Source: CBIHON01 sp966211965 (GTDB lineage Bacteria; Pseudomonadota; Gammaproteobacteria; Burkholderiales; Burkholderiaceae_D). Taken from it: 64,000 nucleotides of DNA. The stretch covers positions 65,462 to 129,461 of the forward strand of contig CBIHON010000010.1 of the NCBI GenBank assembly GCA_966211965.1, written 5' to 3'. Shown piece by piece: positions 1-8,214 of this stretch. How positions within the stretch are numbered: position 1 is the stretch's first letter; each line of letters starts with the position of its first letter. The notes beneath the pieces are model-generated. The model was not told where the DNA came from. It made no database searches and saw only the letters and a program-made list of their open reading frames with translations. Made by a program: the position numbers and the translations under genes.

Positions 1-535
1 TGCGATTCTGGTTGACCGTGAAATCGCTGCCGGCGCGCAGCAGTATGCCGAAGGCTGAGCCGGCGGAACTGCCTGCCGTGCTCGCCGGCTGTCCAGAGAT
101 ATTGGACAGGGTATTGCCGCTGAGCGTGACCTGATTGCTAGCGATGACGTGGACGCCGATGCCGTCTATGGTCCCGAACCCGCCATTGCCGCGAATGGCC
201 GAGATGTTTGAATTGAGCAGCTTGCCGTGTTTCAGGTTGCTGAAAGTTATACCGATTGCCGCATTGGTGCAGCCGATATTGCGCAACTCGAAGTGGCGCG
301 TGGTGTTATTCACCTGGATGCAGTAATTTCCGGCGCCGTTGATGCTCAGGTCCGGAATGATATAGGGATCGGCCGCGGTGCCGCTTGCCGAGGGATTGCT
401 AACACCGTTAACTGCGGTGAACTGGGTATCGCTGTTGATCACAATCGGCGCGTGGGGTACTGCGAACGCAACGGAGCCGGCGAGGGAAAACACCAGTCCT
501 CCTGCTGCGCGCATTGCGTGATTTTGAATGCTCAT
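1..535 (-). CDS. Secreted parallel beta-helix-like protein, N-terminal part (runs off the window)
   Basis: The minus strand opens a reading frame that is still open at base 1, so only about the first 178 residues are visible. A signal peptide is clear: a short basic start, then GGLVFSLAGSVAFA, then a cleavage-like AVPHAP. The rest is rich in N, S, G, T and in short hydrophobic-Asn steps (FELRNIGCTN, GKLLNSNISAI, VTLSGNTLSNISG). That is the pattern of right-handed parallel beta-helix proteins such as pectate-lyase-like or NosD-like repeats. Exact enzymatic function cannot be told from this part. Two adjacent ATGs exist (538 and 535). I chose 535 because the AAGGAG Shine-Dalgarno at 543-548 then sits about 7 bases upstream; 538 would be closer than usual. 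The next gene, a diguanylate cyclase, lies behind it on the same strand more than 230 bases away. Confidence 0.7.
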   Translation of the reverse strand, partial: MSIQNHAMRAAGGLVFSLAGSVAFAVPHAPIVINSDTQFTAVNGVSNPSASGTAADPYIIPDLSINGAGNYCIQVNNTTRHFELRNIGCTNAAIGITFSNLKHGKLLNSNISAIRGNGGFGTIDGIGVHVIASNQVTLSGNTLSNISGQPASTAGSSAGSAFGILLRAGSDFTVNQNR

Positions 536-768
536 CATTAATCTCCTTCCGTCTTTCTGCACACGTTCAGGGTCTGGCATGCAGCTGAATTCGACCGATG
601 CCATAACTGGAAATTCGATCAAAGGGCAGGGCGGCCAATGTTTATTTACTGTAGAGAGCGAGGGATCTTTTTGAGGACCTGAACAGGTCCCGAGAGGAGA
701 GAAGGAAGAGGCGGGAGTGACGCGCAACGTGTCCTCCCGGGCAGGCCTGCGCCGATCCTGATGAAAAA

Positions 769-1758
769 TCAAGGTGCGCTATTCAGGTTGTCGCCGTATA
801 CGACGACACAATTGCGTCCGGAGTGCTTGGCCCGGTACAGTGCGCGGTCCGCTGCGCCGATCAGGTGGGGGATGGCGGTATGGCTTTGCGGTATCTGCGT
901 GATCACGCCAAGACTGATCGTCACATGCGGGGCAGCATTCGAATACGCATGTTCAAGCGCGAGTGCCTCGACCTCCTCACGCATGCCTTCCGCGAGTTGC
1001 GCGGCGCCCTCGACATTCGTGTCAGGCAGCACGGCCATGAACTCTTCTCCGCCGTAGCGCGCCAGCAGATCGCAAGGGCGTCCGATCCGTCGCGACAAGG
1101 CTGCGGCGATCAGGATCAGGCATTCGTCGCCGCGTTGATGGCCGTAGTTATCGTTGTAATTCTTGAAGTAATCGACGTCGATCATGATCAGGGAAAGCGG
1201 TGAGCCGAGACGCTTGGCGCGCCGGAACTCGTCTTCCATGTGAGCGTCGAAACGGCGCCGGTTGGGGATGCCTGTCAATCCGTCGGAAAAGGTCTGGGTC
1301 TGCAGTTCGAGCGCCTGCTCGCGCAGCTTTTTGTCGCGCGCCACCGCCATGCTGACATCGGTGATCTGGATCAGGCAGTGGCGCTGCAGTGCCGTGACTT
1401 CGATCGGCATGACTTGCACCACTTGCTGGATGCGGAGGTTATTGGCTGCGTCCGCTGCAGTCGCATAGAGCGGGAAGGGGGCCTTGTTCAGCGTCTGCGA
1501 AATCAGGGAAGCAAAATTGTCGGCTAACGCAGTCTTGATTGCCAGATGGGTCCGGCCGTTCGCCATCTCGGGAAAGATGTCGATGAAGTTCCTGCCGATC
1601 ATCGCCTCGGCAGCAAATCGAGAATGCTGTTCCATCCATTGGTTGCACAACACCACGTTCTGCGCTGAATCGAGCACGACCACGCCTATCTTCACGGCTT
1701 TCAGGACGCTGGTCAGCAGGTGAAGCTGGATATCCGGATTGCTGTTGGTAGAAATCAA
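769..1758 (-). CDS. PAS-GGDEF diguanylate cyclase
   Basis: Probable cytoplasmic diguanylate cyclase that makes cyclic di-GMP from two GTP. The 329 residues hold an N-terminal PAS-like sensor (about 12-135, with GVVVLDSAQNVVLCNQ), a short linker helix, and a GGDEF domain (about 158-325). The active-site motif is GGEEF at 236-240. An RxxD inhibitory site (RPCD, 227-230) lies five residues before it, so product feedback is likely. No membrane segment is visible. The start overlaps the stop of the upstream CheC-type gene by four bases (ATGA), so the two are translationally coupled. It is the third gene of a receiver-CheC-GGDEF operon, which suggests its activity is the output of that phosphorelay. 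That link is inference from order only. Confidence 0.93.
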   Translation of the reverse strand: MISTNSNPDIQLHLLTSVLKAVKIGVVVLDSAQNVVLCNQWMEQHSRFAAEAMIGRNFIDIFPEMANGRTHLAIKTALADNFASLISQTLNKAPFPLYATAADAANNLRIQQVVQVMPIEVTALQRHCLIQITDVSMAVARDKKLREQALELQTQTFSDGLTGIPNRRRFDAHMEDEFRRAKRLGSPLSLIMIDVDYFKNYNDNYGHQRGDECLILIAAALSRRIGRPCDLLARYGGEEFMAVLPDTNVEGAAQLAEGMREEVEALALEHAYSNAAPHVTISLGVITQIPQSHTAIPHLIGAADRALYRAKHSGRNCVVVYGDNLNSAP

Positions 1759-2369
1759 CGTGCCAGCCTGTGCAGGTAGTCGTCAATGTAATGCCGCAAA
1801 TCCTGCAGGGCAGACATGTCCAACAAAAATGCGACATAGCCGTTAATCCGATGCTTTTCAATATTGAAGTCGATTTTCAAGGTCAGCACCACCCCGTTCC
1901 ATTGGCCTGATGAGATGCCGAGTATTTCGTCGCCGGTGCCCACTTGGTATTTGGGCAGCGAGCCGAGCAATTCCTTTCCCGAGATATTGGCCAGGGTGCT
2001 CATGCAGGAATTCAGGATAATGTTGCCGATTTCGCTCATCGCCTCCTGTTCCATCTCGGTCAGTTCCTCCATCGACAGCGTCTGGCCGACCATCAGGCGC
2101 ACGATTTCCAGGCTTTTTTCTTCGGGGAACATGAGGATCGCTTCGGTGCGGAAAGCGCCTTCGTAGAATTGCGTCACCGCGCAAATGCGGCCGCCTTGGC
2201 CGGCGCCCAAGGCTCTGGCCGCTGCGGCGCGGGTCTGGAAGGTGATCGACGGCACAGACATGAGCACTTCTTCGTTGACGATCCGGCCCATCGACGCAGC
2301 CGCCTGACCGACTCCCATGTTGAAAATTTCCAACAGGGCGTCATGCTGGAGTTCGGTGAGGTGGAACAT
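1755..2369 (-). CDS. CheC-type CheY-P phosphatase
   Basis: The 204 residues match the CheC/FliY phosphatase family, which dephosphorylates receiver proteins. The family motif D-x3-E-x2-N-x22-P is exact in the first half (D10, E14, N17, P40). A second copy is present at E113, N116, P139, with Glu in place of the usual Asp/Ser at the first position. Two sites per chain is the CheC arrangement, as opposed to CheX, which has one. The frame is open further upstream, but the start is placed at 2369. There MFHLTELQHD begins the conserved fold, two bases after the stop of the receiver gene. No flagellar or chemotaxis genes are nearby, so its likely partner is the receiver directly upstream. Confidence 0.88.
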   Translation of the reverse strand: MFHLTELQHDALLEIFNMGVGQAAASMGRIVNEEVLMSVPSITFQTRAAAARALGAGQGGRICAVTQFYEGAFRTEAILMFPEEKSLEIVRLMVGQTLSMEELTEMEQEAMSEIGNIILNSCMSTLANISGKELLGSLPKYQVGTGDEILGISSGQWNGVVLTLKIDFNIEKHRINGYVAFLLDMSALQDLRHYIDDYLHRLAR

Positions 2370-2371
2370 CG

Positions 2372-2746
2372 CTAATTTTCCAGAACGGCGAGGATCTGGT
2401 TGATGCAGGCTTCGGTGATCGGCTTTTCCGCAAAGCCGACGCCGAGCGCATTTGCCTTGTTGCGCGTGGCCTCCTGCACGTTGGCGGTCAGCAGCGAGAT
2501 ACGCACCGAGGGACATTTTTCGCGCAATTTCTCGACCGCGGCGAAACCTCCCATGCCCGGCATATTGATATCCAACAGGATTAGGTCGGGGCTGATGCTG
2601 CCGAGCTTCATCAGCGCTTCTTCGCCGCTGCCGGCTTCTTCGATGAGCCAATCCGGATGCATGCCCAGGATGAATTGGCGCGACAGCATTCGCGATACCC
2701 GGCTGTCATCCACGATGAGGATGCTTGTCGTTTTTTTATCGCCCAT
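2372..2746 (-). CDS. Stand-alone response regulator receiver (CheY-like)
   Basis: A 124-residue single receiver domain with no output domain. The acidic pocket (D13, D14), phospho-acceptor D59 in LLLDINMPGM, T87 and K108 (EKP) are all present. It is the first gene of an operon followed at two bases by a CheC-type phosphatase and then a diguanylate cyclase. The natural reading is a small phosphorylation-controlled switch acting on the cyclase or shared with a kinase elsewhere. The CheA-like kinase module at 18.4-21.4 kb in this window is one candidate donor, but nothing in the sequence proves it. Confidence 0.92.
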   Translation of the reverse strand: MGDKKTTSILIVDDSRVSRMLSRQFILGMHPDWLIEEAGSGEEALMKLGSISPDLILLDINMPGMGGFAAVEKLREKCPSVRISLLTANVQEATRNKANALGVGFAEKPITEACINQILAVLEN

Positions 2747-2861
2747 TTGTCTTCCCCCGGTGAATTTTTCTCCATGTCTACTCTACTCGCGAAATTGTCG
2801 GATTGCAGCCCCTTGGCGGAAAATTCTTCTGCCTCCGGCGCCGCCCGCTACTGGGATGGTT

Positions 2862-3803
2862 CTAATAACCGCGGATGCGGTCAACCGTGCCGGCCACCGC
2901 CTCGCCTTTTTCCAGGGCGACGATCTTTGCCGCGATTTGCCGGATGCTCTCGCTGCGCGCCGTCAAGGCCGAGATATGGGGCGTGATGGCGATCCTGGGT
3001 TCACGCCAGAACGGATGCCCGGGCGGCAAAGGTTCGTTGCGGAATACATCCAGGGTCGCGCCTCCGAGCTGCCCTTCGGCCAGCGCCGCCAGTAGGTCCG
3101 CCTCGACCAAGTGCGCCCCGCGCGCGACGTTGATCAAGTGCGCGCCCGGCGCCAGCCTGGCGAACAGCGCACGATCGAGGATGTTTTCGGTGGCCGCCGT
3201 CAAGGGCAGCATGTTGACCAGCACTTGCAATCCATCGAGGAAGTCCGGCAGCGCGGCCTTGCCATGCAGGCAGCGCACGCCCTCCAGTTGCTTCTCGCTG
3301 CGACCCCAGCCGCGCACCGAAAAGCCCATTGCCGCCAGATCGCGCGCCACTTGCGAGCCGAGCGCGCCGATGCCCATCACACCGATTGCATAGTCAGCCT
3401 GTGTCCGGGGCGGCAGGGGTTCCCAAATACCTGCCTGCTGCCGCCGCGCATAGTCGTCCAGGCGCCGGAAATGCCGCAGCACCGCATGGCTGACATATTG
3501 GCTCATCTGTGCAGCCATGCCGGCATCGTCGAGTTTGATCAAGGGCACGTGCGCCGGCAGCAGGCCCGGATGTTCGCGCAGGAAATCCAGCAGCACGTCG
3601 ACGCCGGCGCCGAGATTGAACACCGCCTTGAGGCCGGCACGCTGCCGCAGCAATTCGATCGGCGGTTTCCAGACCAAGGCGTAATCGGCCGGCGCTTCGT
3701 CGCCGGGTTGCCAGGTTCTCGGCTTTGCCTGGGGCAGGCGACCGGCCAGTTCGGTCAGCCACGGCGTGGCATCGTCGCCGGCTTTGTAAAAAAGAATATC
3801 CAT
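2862..3803 (-). CDS. ghrA: Glyoxylate/hydroxypyruvate reductase A-like 2-hydroxyacid dehydrogenase
   Basis: D-isomer-specific 2-hydroxyacid dehydrogenase that would reduce glyoxylate or hydroxypyruvate with NAD(P)H. The nucleotide-binding motif is GIGALG in IGVMGIGALGSQVARDL. Catalytic Arg (INVARGAHLVE), Glu (FRNEPLPPGHPFW) and His (ITPHISAL) follow in the expected order. From the ATG at 3803 the protein is 313 residues, essentially the length of E. coli GhrA (312). A GTG three codons earlier (3812) overlaps the upstream stop and is a possible alternative. It is directly downstream of a VOC protein on the same strand and probably co-transcribed with it. Confidence 0.88.
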   Translation of the reverse strand: MDILFYKAGDDATPWLTELAGRLPQAKPRTWQPGDEAPADYALVWKPPIELLRQRAGLKAVFNLGAGVDVLLDFLREHPGLLPAHVPLIKLDDAGMAAQMSQYVSHAVLRHFRRLDDYARRQQAGIWEPLPPRTQADYAIGVMGIGALGSQVARDLAAMGFSVRGWGRSEKQLEGVRCLHGKAALPDFLDGLQVLVNMLPLTAATENILDRALFARLAPGAHLINVARGAHLVEADLLAALAEGQLGGATLDVFRNEPLPPGHPFWREPRIAITPHISALTARSESIRQIAAKIVALEKGEAVAGTVDRIRGY

Positions 3804-3808
3804 CGCGC

Positions 3809-4225
3809 TCACTTGGCAAACAATTGGTCCATGTCGGCAAAGCCTTTGATCTCCAGTGCGTTGCCGCTGGGATCGTGGAAGAACATGGTGGCCTGTTCTC
3901 CTACTTGCCCTTTGAAACGGATGTACGGCTCGATCACGAACCGGATACCGGCTTTGGTCAAACGGTCAGCCAGAGTCTGCCATTCAGCCATCGGCAACAC
4001 CACGCCGAAATGGGGAACCGGCACGTGCTTGCCGTCGACCTCATTGCTGCTGGATGGCCTTGCCGGCGCCAGATGCGCGACGATCTGATGGCCGAAAAAA
4101 TCATAATCGATCCATTCATCGGAACTGCGGCCTTCGGCGCAACCCAGTACATCGCCGTAAAAGGCGCGGGCGGCTGCGAGGTCCTGGACCGGGAAGGCAA
4201 GGTGGAAGGGGTAGAGCGTGGTCAT
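3809..4225 (-). CDS. VOC (glyoxalase/bleomycin-resistance fold) family protein
   Basis: A 138-residue vicinal-oxygen-chelate protein built of two beta-alpha-beta-beta-beta modules. The first opens with YPFHLAFPVQDLAAARAFYGDVLGC. The second contains HFGVVLPMAEW and ends in MFFHDPSGNALEIKGF. Likely metal ligands are the two His (HLAFPV, HFGVV) and the Glu of ALEIKG. This subgroup often carries the label glyoxalase, but the true substrate is unknown. It is divergent from a LysR regulator and leads into the ghrA-like gene, so the two may form a small regulated unit handling 2-oxo-aldehydes or 2-oxo-acids. Confidence 0.85.
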   Translation of the reverse strand: MTTLYPFHLAFPVQDLAAARAFYGDVLGCAEGRSSDEWIDYDFFGHQIVAHLAPARPSSSNEVDGKHVPVPHFGVVLPMAEWQTLADRLTKAGIRFVIEPYIRFKGQVGEQATMFFHDPSGNALEIKGFADMDQLFAK

Positions 4226-4271
4226 GGCGAATTCCTTTCAATAATAGGCAAAACAGGCAAGTCATTGTAGT

Positions 4272-4286
4272 ATCAATATAATTGAT
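4272..4286. promoter_or_regulatory. Probable LysR-type operator in divergent promoter region
   Basis: A perfect dyad ATCAAT-ATA-ATTGAT fits the T-N11-A pattern of LysR-family binding sites. It lies in the strikingly A+T-rich 100-base gap between the divergently transcribed VOC gene (minus) and LysR gene (plus), where such operators normally sit. Which regulator binds it is inferred from position only. Confidence 0.5.
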
Positions 4287-4327
4287 TTAAAAATGACTTA
4301 TTTTTGTGTTTAATATCAAAATATTTT

Positions 4328-5221
4328 ATGTTTAAGGCATTGCAAACCTTTGTCGCGGTAAACCGGGACGGCACCTTTTCCCGGGCCGGCGCGCGCATCG
4401 GCCTGACCCAGTCGGCCATCAGCGCCCAGATCAAAAAGCTGGAAGAACAGCTGGAGGCCGAGCTGTTCGTGCGCGGCCAGCGCCATGCCGCCTTGACCGA
4501 TGCAGGCAGGCGCCTGTTGCCGCTGGCGGAGCAGATACTCGAGCTGATGGCTGCATTGCCGCGCCGGGTCAAGCAAGACACGCCCGGCGGACGGCTGCGC
4601 ATCGGCGCCATCGCCAGCGTGCAGACCGGACTGCTGCCCGAGGCGCTGGCGCAATACAAGGCACAGTTCCCGGCAACGGAACTGCACATATTGCCAGGGG
4701 TGTCGGCGCAATTGCTGGACTGGGTCGACAGCGACAAAATCGACCTGGCCTTGCTGATTCGCCCGCCGTTCTCCTTGCCGCGCGAATTGCATTGGGAAAC
4801 CCTATGGCGTGAGCCCTTTGTGCTGATCGCGCCTGCATCAAGCGAGGGCGGCAGCGTGCGCGAACTGTTGGCCAGCCAGGTCTTTATTCGCTATGACCGC
4901 AGCTCTCATGGCGGAAGACTGGTCCAGGCCTTCCTGACGCGGCAGCGGATCGCAGTAAACGACGGCATTGAACTCGACGACCTGGAAGCGATCGCTTGCA
5001 TGGTGGAACGCGGTCTCGGCGTCGCGCTGATACCGCTTGCGTCGACCTTGCGTCTTGATGGGCGGCCGTTGCGCCGCCTGGCCCTGGGAAACGACACCTT
5101 CTATCGCGAGATCGGCATGGTGAGCAGCCGTCAGCGGGATGCCGATGGAATCTGTGGCGGCTTCATCGAATTGTTGCAGCGTCTTGTGGCCAAGGACAGC
5201 AATTTCCTTTTTGCACACTGA
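4328..5221 (+). CDS. LysR-family transcriptional regulator
   Basis: A 297-residue LysR-type regulator. The N-terminal winged helix-turn-helix (about 1-60) contains the typical FSRAGARIGLTQSAISAQIKKLE-type stretch. The remainder is a type-2 periplasmic-binding fold for an inducer. The frame opens at 4304, but the start at 4328 gives the canonical MFKALQTFVAV beginning. It is divergent from the VOC-ghrA pair across an A+T-rich gap holding a LysR-type dyad at 4272-4286, so it probably controls that pair and itself. The inducer is unknown. Confidence 0.9.
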   Translation: MFKALQTFVAVNRDGTFSRAGARIGLTQSAISAQIKKLEEQLEAELFVRGQRHAALTDAGRRLLPLAEQILELMAALPRRVKQDTPGGRLRIGAIASVQTGLLPEALAQYKAQFPATELHILPGVSAQLLDWVDSDKIDLALLIRPPFSLPRELHWETLWREPFVLIAPASSEGGSVRELLASQVFIRYDRSSHGGRLVQAFLTRQRIAVNDGIELDDLEAIACMVERGLGVALIPLASTLRLDGRPLRRLALGNDTFYREIGMVSSRQRDADGICGGFIELLQRLVAKDSNFLFAH

Positions 5222-5236
5222 GCTATCCGCTAAAAT
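5222..5236 (+). promoter_or_regulatory. Probable rpiA promoter (-10 region)
   Basis: GCTATCCGC followed by TAAAAT (5231-5236) lies 30 bases before the rpiA ATG. The same 15-base block, with one change, occurs ahead of dapA (50828-50842), which supports a shared sigma70-type core promoter. A clear -35 box was not found. Confidence 0.5.
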
Positions 5237-5266
5237 ACCCGCATTCCCTCCCTCTCGATTTTCCTC

Positions 5267-5938
5267 ATGACCCAAGACGAACTCAAACAAGCCGTTGCCC
5301 GCGCTGCCATCGATTATGTTGTGGATGGTGAAATCGTCGGCGTCGGCACCGGCTCCACGGCAAATTTTTTCATCGATGAACTCGGCAAGATCAAGCATCG
5401 CATCAAGGGTGCGGTCGCATCGTCCGAGGCAACCGCCGAGCGCCTGCGTTCGCATGGCATCACGGTATTCGATCTCAACGACGTCGCATCGATGCCGGTG
5501 TATATCGACGGCGCCGACGAGATCACAGCGCAAGGCGCCATGATCAAGGGCGGGGGCGCGGCCCTGACCCGCGAAAAAATCGTCGCTTCGGTAGCCGATA
5601 AATTCGTCTGTATCGCCGATGGTTCCAAGCTGGTCGAAGTGCTCGGCAAATTCCCCTTGCCGGTCGAAGTGATCCCGATGGCGCAAGCGGCCGTGGCGCG
5701 CGCATTGAGCGCCTTGGGCGGCCTGCCGAAGCTGCGTGTGAAGGACGGCAAGCCCAGCGTTACCGATAACGGTTGCCTGATTCTCGATGTGTCCGGCTTG
5801 AGCATCGCCAATCCGGTCGACCTTGAAACCAGAATCAACGCGATCCCCGGCGTCGTCACGGTCGGCTTGTTCGCGCAGCGCGGCGCCGACATCGGCTTGC
5901 TGGGCACCGCTGAAGGCGTAAAAAAATTAAACTTTTGA
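5267..5938 (+). CDS. rpiA: Ribose-5-phosphate isomerase A
   Basis: Interconverts ribose-5-phosphate and ribulose-5-phosphate in the non-oxidative pentose phosphate pathway. The 223-residue length is typical for RpiA. Signature motifs are present: GVGTGSTANFFIDEL (phosphate loop), YIDGADEI (catalytic Asp region), and KGGGAALTREKIVA (catalytic Lys/Glu region). It follows the LysR gene with its own promoter-like block, and a strong bidirectional terminator lies about 145 bases after it. It appears to be a single-gene unit. Confidence 0.97.
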   Translation: MTQDELKQAVARAAIDYVVDGEIVGVGTGSTANFFIDELGKIKHRIKGAVASSEATAERLRSHGITVFDLNDVASMPVYIDGADEITAQGAMIKGGGAALTREKIVASVADKFVCIADGSKLVEVLGKFPLPVEVIPMAQAAVARALSALGGLPKLRVKDGKPSVTDNGCLILDVSGLSIANPVDLETRINAIPGVVTVGLFAQRGADIGLLGTAEGVKKLNF

Positions 5939-6082
5939 TCACCTGACGCAACCGGTCGCCAAGATCCTGTCGGCAGTGAATGCGACACCCGGCACGCACG
6001 GCACCGATCGCACAGCGAAGAATCACCATTGCGTCGATGCGGAGACTGGAAAAATCCAGTTTTATTGAGGATCTGGTTTGAC

Positions 6083-6122
6083 AAAAAAAGCCCGCCGGTA
6101 TGCAAACGGCGGGCTTTTTTAT
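6083..6122. terminator. Bidirectional intrinsic terminator between rpiA and yggX
   Basis: A run of seven A, then the stem GCCCGCCG / CGGCGGGC around a nine-base loop, then a run of T. It is symmetric, so it can end rpiA on the plus strand and yggX on the minus strand. Confidence 0.9.
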
Positions 6123-6247
6123 CAAGGGGAGGCAGAGTTTTTTACGGTTTTTTTTGTGAAAATACTCTGGCTTCCTCAGATTATTTTTAAAACGCTTGTC
6201 GCTGGATGCGGTTTGATTACGATGTAGATAATAAAAATGTGTGTTTT

Positions 6248-6274
6248 CGTAGGATGGGTTTCACCCATCCTACG
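6248..6274. repeat. REP-like palindrome, GTAGGATGGGT family
   Basis: Perfect 12-base arms CGTAGGATGGGT / ACCCATCCTACG around a 3-base loop. The same core (GTAGGATGGGT and GATGGGTTTCACC) recurs in the larger palindrome at 15854-15940, so this is one member of a dispersed intergenic family. Confidence 0.75.
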
Positions 6275-6354
6275 ATTCATCCATCTCGTGGGGGGCCTCA
6301 AATTCAAGCCGCACCCTTGCATCTTTGTCGCCTGCGACGGCCGCTGCAGGAGGG

Positions 6355-6627
6355 TTACTCCGTCGGCGGCACATACCCCTGCGCCGCATCCGCACCCTCG
6401 CCGAAGAAGTGCTTTTCCATCTGCGTCGCCAGGTATTTGCGGGCGCGCGCATCGGCCAGGTTCAGGCGGTTTTCGTTGACCAGCATGGTCTGGTGCTTGA
6501 GCCACGCGGCCCAGGCTTCCTTCGATACGCTGTCGTAAATTCGTTTGCCGAGTTCGCCCGGATAGGGTGCGAAATCCAAGCCTTCGGCTTCCTTGTTGAG
6601 TTTGATGCAGTGGACCATGCGGGCCAT
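6355..6627 (-). CDS. yggX: Fe(2+)-trafficking / oxidative-damage protection protein YggX
   Basis: A 90-residue YggX-family protein, which protects Fe-S enzymes against oxidative damage and is thought to handle labile Fe(2+). Hallmarks are the MARMVHCIKLNKEAEGLD start with the conserved Cys7, the PYPGELGKRIYD segment, and W-x-x-W-L-KHQTMLVNENRL. Length matches the family. In many proteobacteria it sits near mutY; here the gene behind it on the same strand is argA, about 60 bases away, and the two may be co-transcribed. Confidence 0.96.
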   Translation of the reverse strand: MARMVHCIKLNKEAEGLDFAPYPGELGKRIYDSVSKEAWAAWLKHQTMLVNENRLNLADARARKYLATQMEKHFFGEGADAAQGYVPPTE

Positions 6628-6687
6628 GTCGATTCTCCAGAGTGGTTTGATGCTCCCGCCTAAAAGACGGCGGTGAGCCGATAAGGT

Positions 6688-8001
6688 TTACAACAAAGTC
6701 TTGATCAAGACCTGCGACTTGCGCTGCCAGTTGTACATGTGCTGGCGGTCTTTCGGCAGGTCGTCGACCGAGGCGGGAACGAAGCCGCGCTTGATGAACC
6801 AGTGCGCGGTGCGCGTGGTCAGCACGAACAGCTTGGTGAAGCCGGCCGCTTTGGCGCGGTTTTCCATGTGCTTCAGGATGCGTTCGCCGTCGCCTTGGGA
6901 TTGGACCTCCGGATTGACGGTCAGGCAGGCCATCTCGGCCATTTTTTCCGCCGGGAAGGGATACAAGGCAGCCAGCCCGAAGATCACGCCGTCATGCTCG
7001 ATGACCGAGAAATACTCGATCTCGCGCTCGATCAGTTCGCGTCCGCGCTTGACCAGGGTGCCATCGGCTTCCAGCGGTTCGATCAGCTTGAGGATGCCGC
7101 CCACGTCTTCGATCGTCGCTTCGCGCAGGCTCTCCAGGTTTTCGTACGAAATCATGGTGCCCACACCGTCATGCGTGAACAATTCCAGCAGTGCGGAGCC
7201 ATCGGTGGCGAACGGCACGATATGGGCCCGCGCCACGCCGCCATTGCAAGCCTTGACCGCATGCTGCAAGTAAAATGCGGAGTCGGGCGGCAGGCAGGAA
7301 CTGTTGAGCGTTGCTTCCGCCTGATGCGAGGACAATTCGCGCAATTCGGTGCCGGCCGTGTCGGTCAGCAAGGGCGTCTCGGTGATGAAGATCAGCTTGT
7401 CGGCGCGCAACGCGACGGCGGCAGATACCGCTACATCTTCCATGGTCAGGTTGAAGACTTCCCCTGTCGGCGAGAAGCCCAGCGGCGACAGCAGCACCAG
7501 GCCGCCGGTATTCAAAATCGGATGAATGGTTTCGTAAGCGATCTTGCGCGTGACGCCGGTCAGTTCCAGATCGACGCCATCGATCACGCCGAGCGGACGG
7601 GCGGTGACGAAGTTGCCGGAAATGATGCGGATTGCCGAATGCGCCATCGGTGTATTCGGCAATCCCTGGCTGAATGCGGCTTCGATGTCGAGCCGCAATT
7701 CGCCGGCCGCTTCCTTCGCGCATTCCAGCGCTGCGGTGTCCGTGATCCGTATGCCGTTATGAAAGCGCGCTTCGACGTTGCGCAACGCGAGTTGCTCTGC
7801 GACCTGGGGTCGCGAACCATGCACGATCACAACCTTGATGCCGAGTGCATGCAGCAACGATAAATCCTGCGCCAGCACCGGCAGGGCGCCGGCCTTGACC
7901 AGTTCGCCGGGAAAGGCGACGACGAAAGTTTTACCGCTGAAGGCGTGAATGTAGGGCGCGACGGAGCGCAGCCATTGAACGAATTGATGAGGGTTTTCCA
8001 T
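6688..8001 (-). CDS. argA: N-acetylglutamate synthase (amino-acid N-acetyltransferase)
   Basis: First step of arginine synthesis: acetyl-CoA plus glutamate gives N-acetylglutamate. The 437 residues contain an N-terminal amino-acid-kinase-like domain (about 25-285, with GKTFVVAFPGELV and VIVHGSRPQV) that usually binds arginine for feedback. A C-terminal GNAT acetyltransferase domain (about 290-437, with ACLTVNPEVQSQGDGERILK) follows. This is the E. coli ArgA architecture and length. Start chosen at 8001 (MENPHQFVQWLR), with ATGs at 8010 and 8019 as alternatives. It is divergent from hrpA, and a palindromic repeat fills the shared upstream gap. Confidence 0.96.
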   Translation of the reverse strand: MENPHQFVQWLRSVAPYIHAFSGKTFVVAFPGELVKAGALPVLAQDLSLLHALGIKVVIVHGSRPQVAEQLALRNVEARFHNGIRITDTAALECAKEAAGELRLDIEAAFSQGLPNTPMAHSAIRIISGNFVTARPLGVIDGVDLELTGVTRKIAYETIHPILNTGGLVLLSPLGFSPTGEVFNLTMEDVAVSAAVALRADKLIFITETPLLTDTAGTELRELSSHQAEATLNSSCLPPDSAFYLQHAVKACNGGVARAHIVPFATDGSALLELFTHDGVGTMISYENLESLREATIEDVGGILKLIEPLEADGTLVKRGRELIEREIEYFSVIEHDGVIFGLAALYPFPAEKMAEMACLTVNPEVQSQGDGERILKHMENRAKAAGFTKLFVLTTRTAHWFIKRGFVPASVDDLPKDRQHMYNWQRKSQVLIKTLL

Positions 8002-8066
8002 GATGCGCATTATAACCATAGCGGGTCGATCACAGCGCTCGGCATCAGGAAGGCTTCAAGGTGGGT

Positions 8067-8137
8067 TGCAGGAGCGGGCCATGCCCGCGACCGGCAGCAC
8101 GCGCGACGTCCGGTTTGCGGGCATGGGCCGTTCTACG
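8067..8137. repeat. Imperfect palindromic repeat, GGAGCGGGCCATGCCCGC family
   Basis: Left arm GGAGCGGGCCATGCCCGCGA..CCGG and right arm CCGG..GCGGGCATGGGCCGTTCTAC are near-perfect complements across about 20 bases of loop. It lies in the argA-hrpA gap. The outline (caggagcggcc... / ...ggccgcttcc) also occurs at 26421-26497. Confidence 0.65.
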
Positions 8138-8199
8138 AGGCGTTTTAGTACTGCGGGCGGTTGTTCGGTAATACGGCGCTGACGAGCGATGCGTTCCTA

Positions 8200-8205
8200 T
8201 ATAAT
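8200..8205 (+). promoter_or_regulatory. hrpA -10 box, predicted near-leaderless start
   Basis: A consensus TATAAT lies only nine bases before the hrpA ATG at 8215, and no Shine-Dalgarno sequence is present. A start about seven bases after the box would leave a 5' leader of about three bases. A convincing -35 was not found. Confidence 0.5.
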
Positions 8206-8214
8206 TCGCGCTCC

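Larger units (their letters stand above)
5939..6354. other. 416-base gene-free gap after rpiA
   Basis: It holds the terminator at 6083-6122. A T-rich stretch at about 6125-6180 follows, with an imperfect hairpin (GAGGCAGAGT against ACTCTGGCTTCCTC). The palindromic repeat at 6248-6274 completes it. No credible ORF was seen. The tail of yggX (minus strand) begins at 6355. Confidence 0.6.

Noticed and set aside
675..690. Perfect small palindrome GGACCTG-AA-CAGGTCC
   Set aside because: No T-run and no matching site elsewhere; could be an operator but nothing supports a call.
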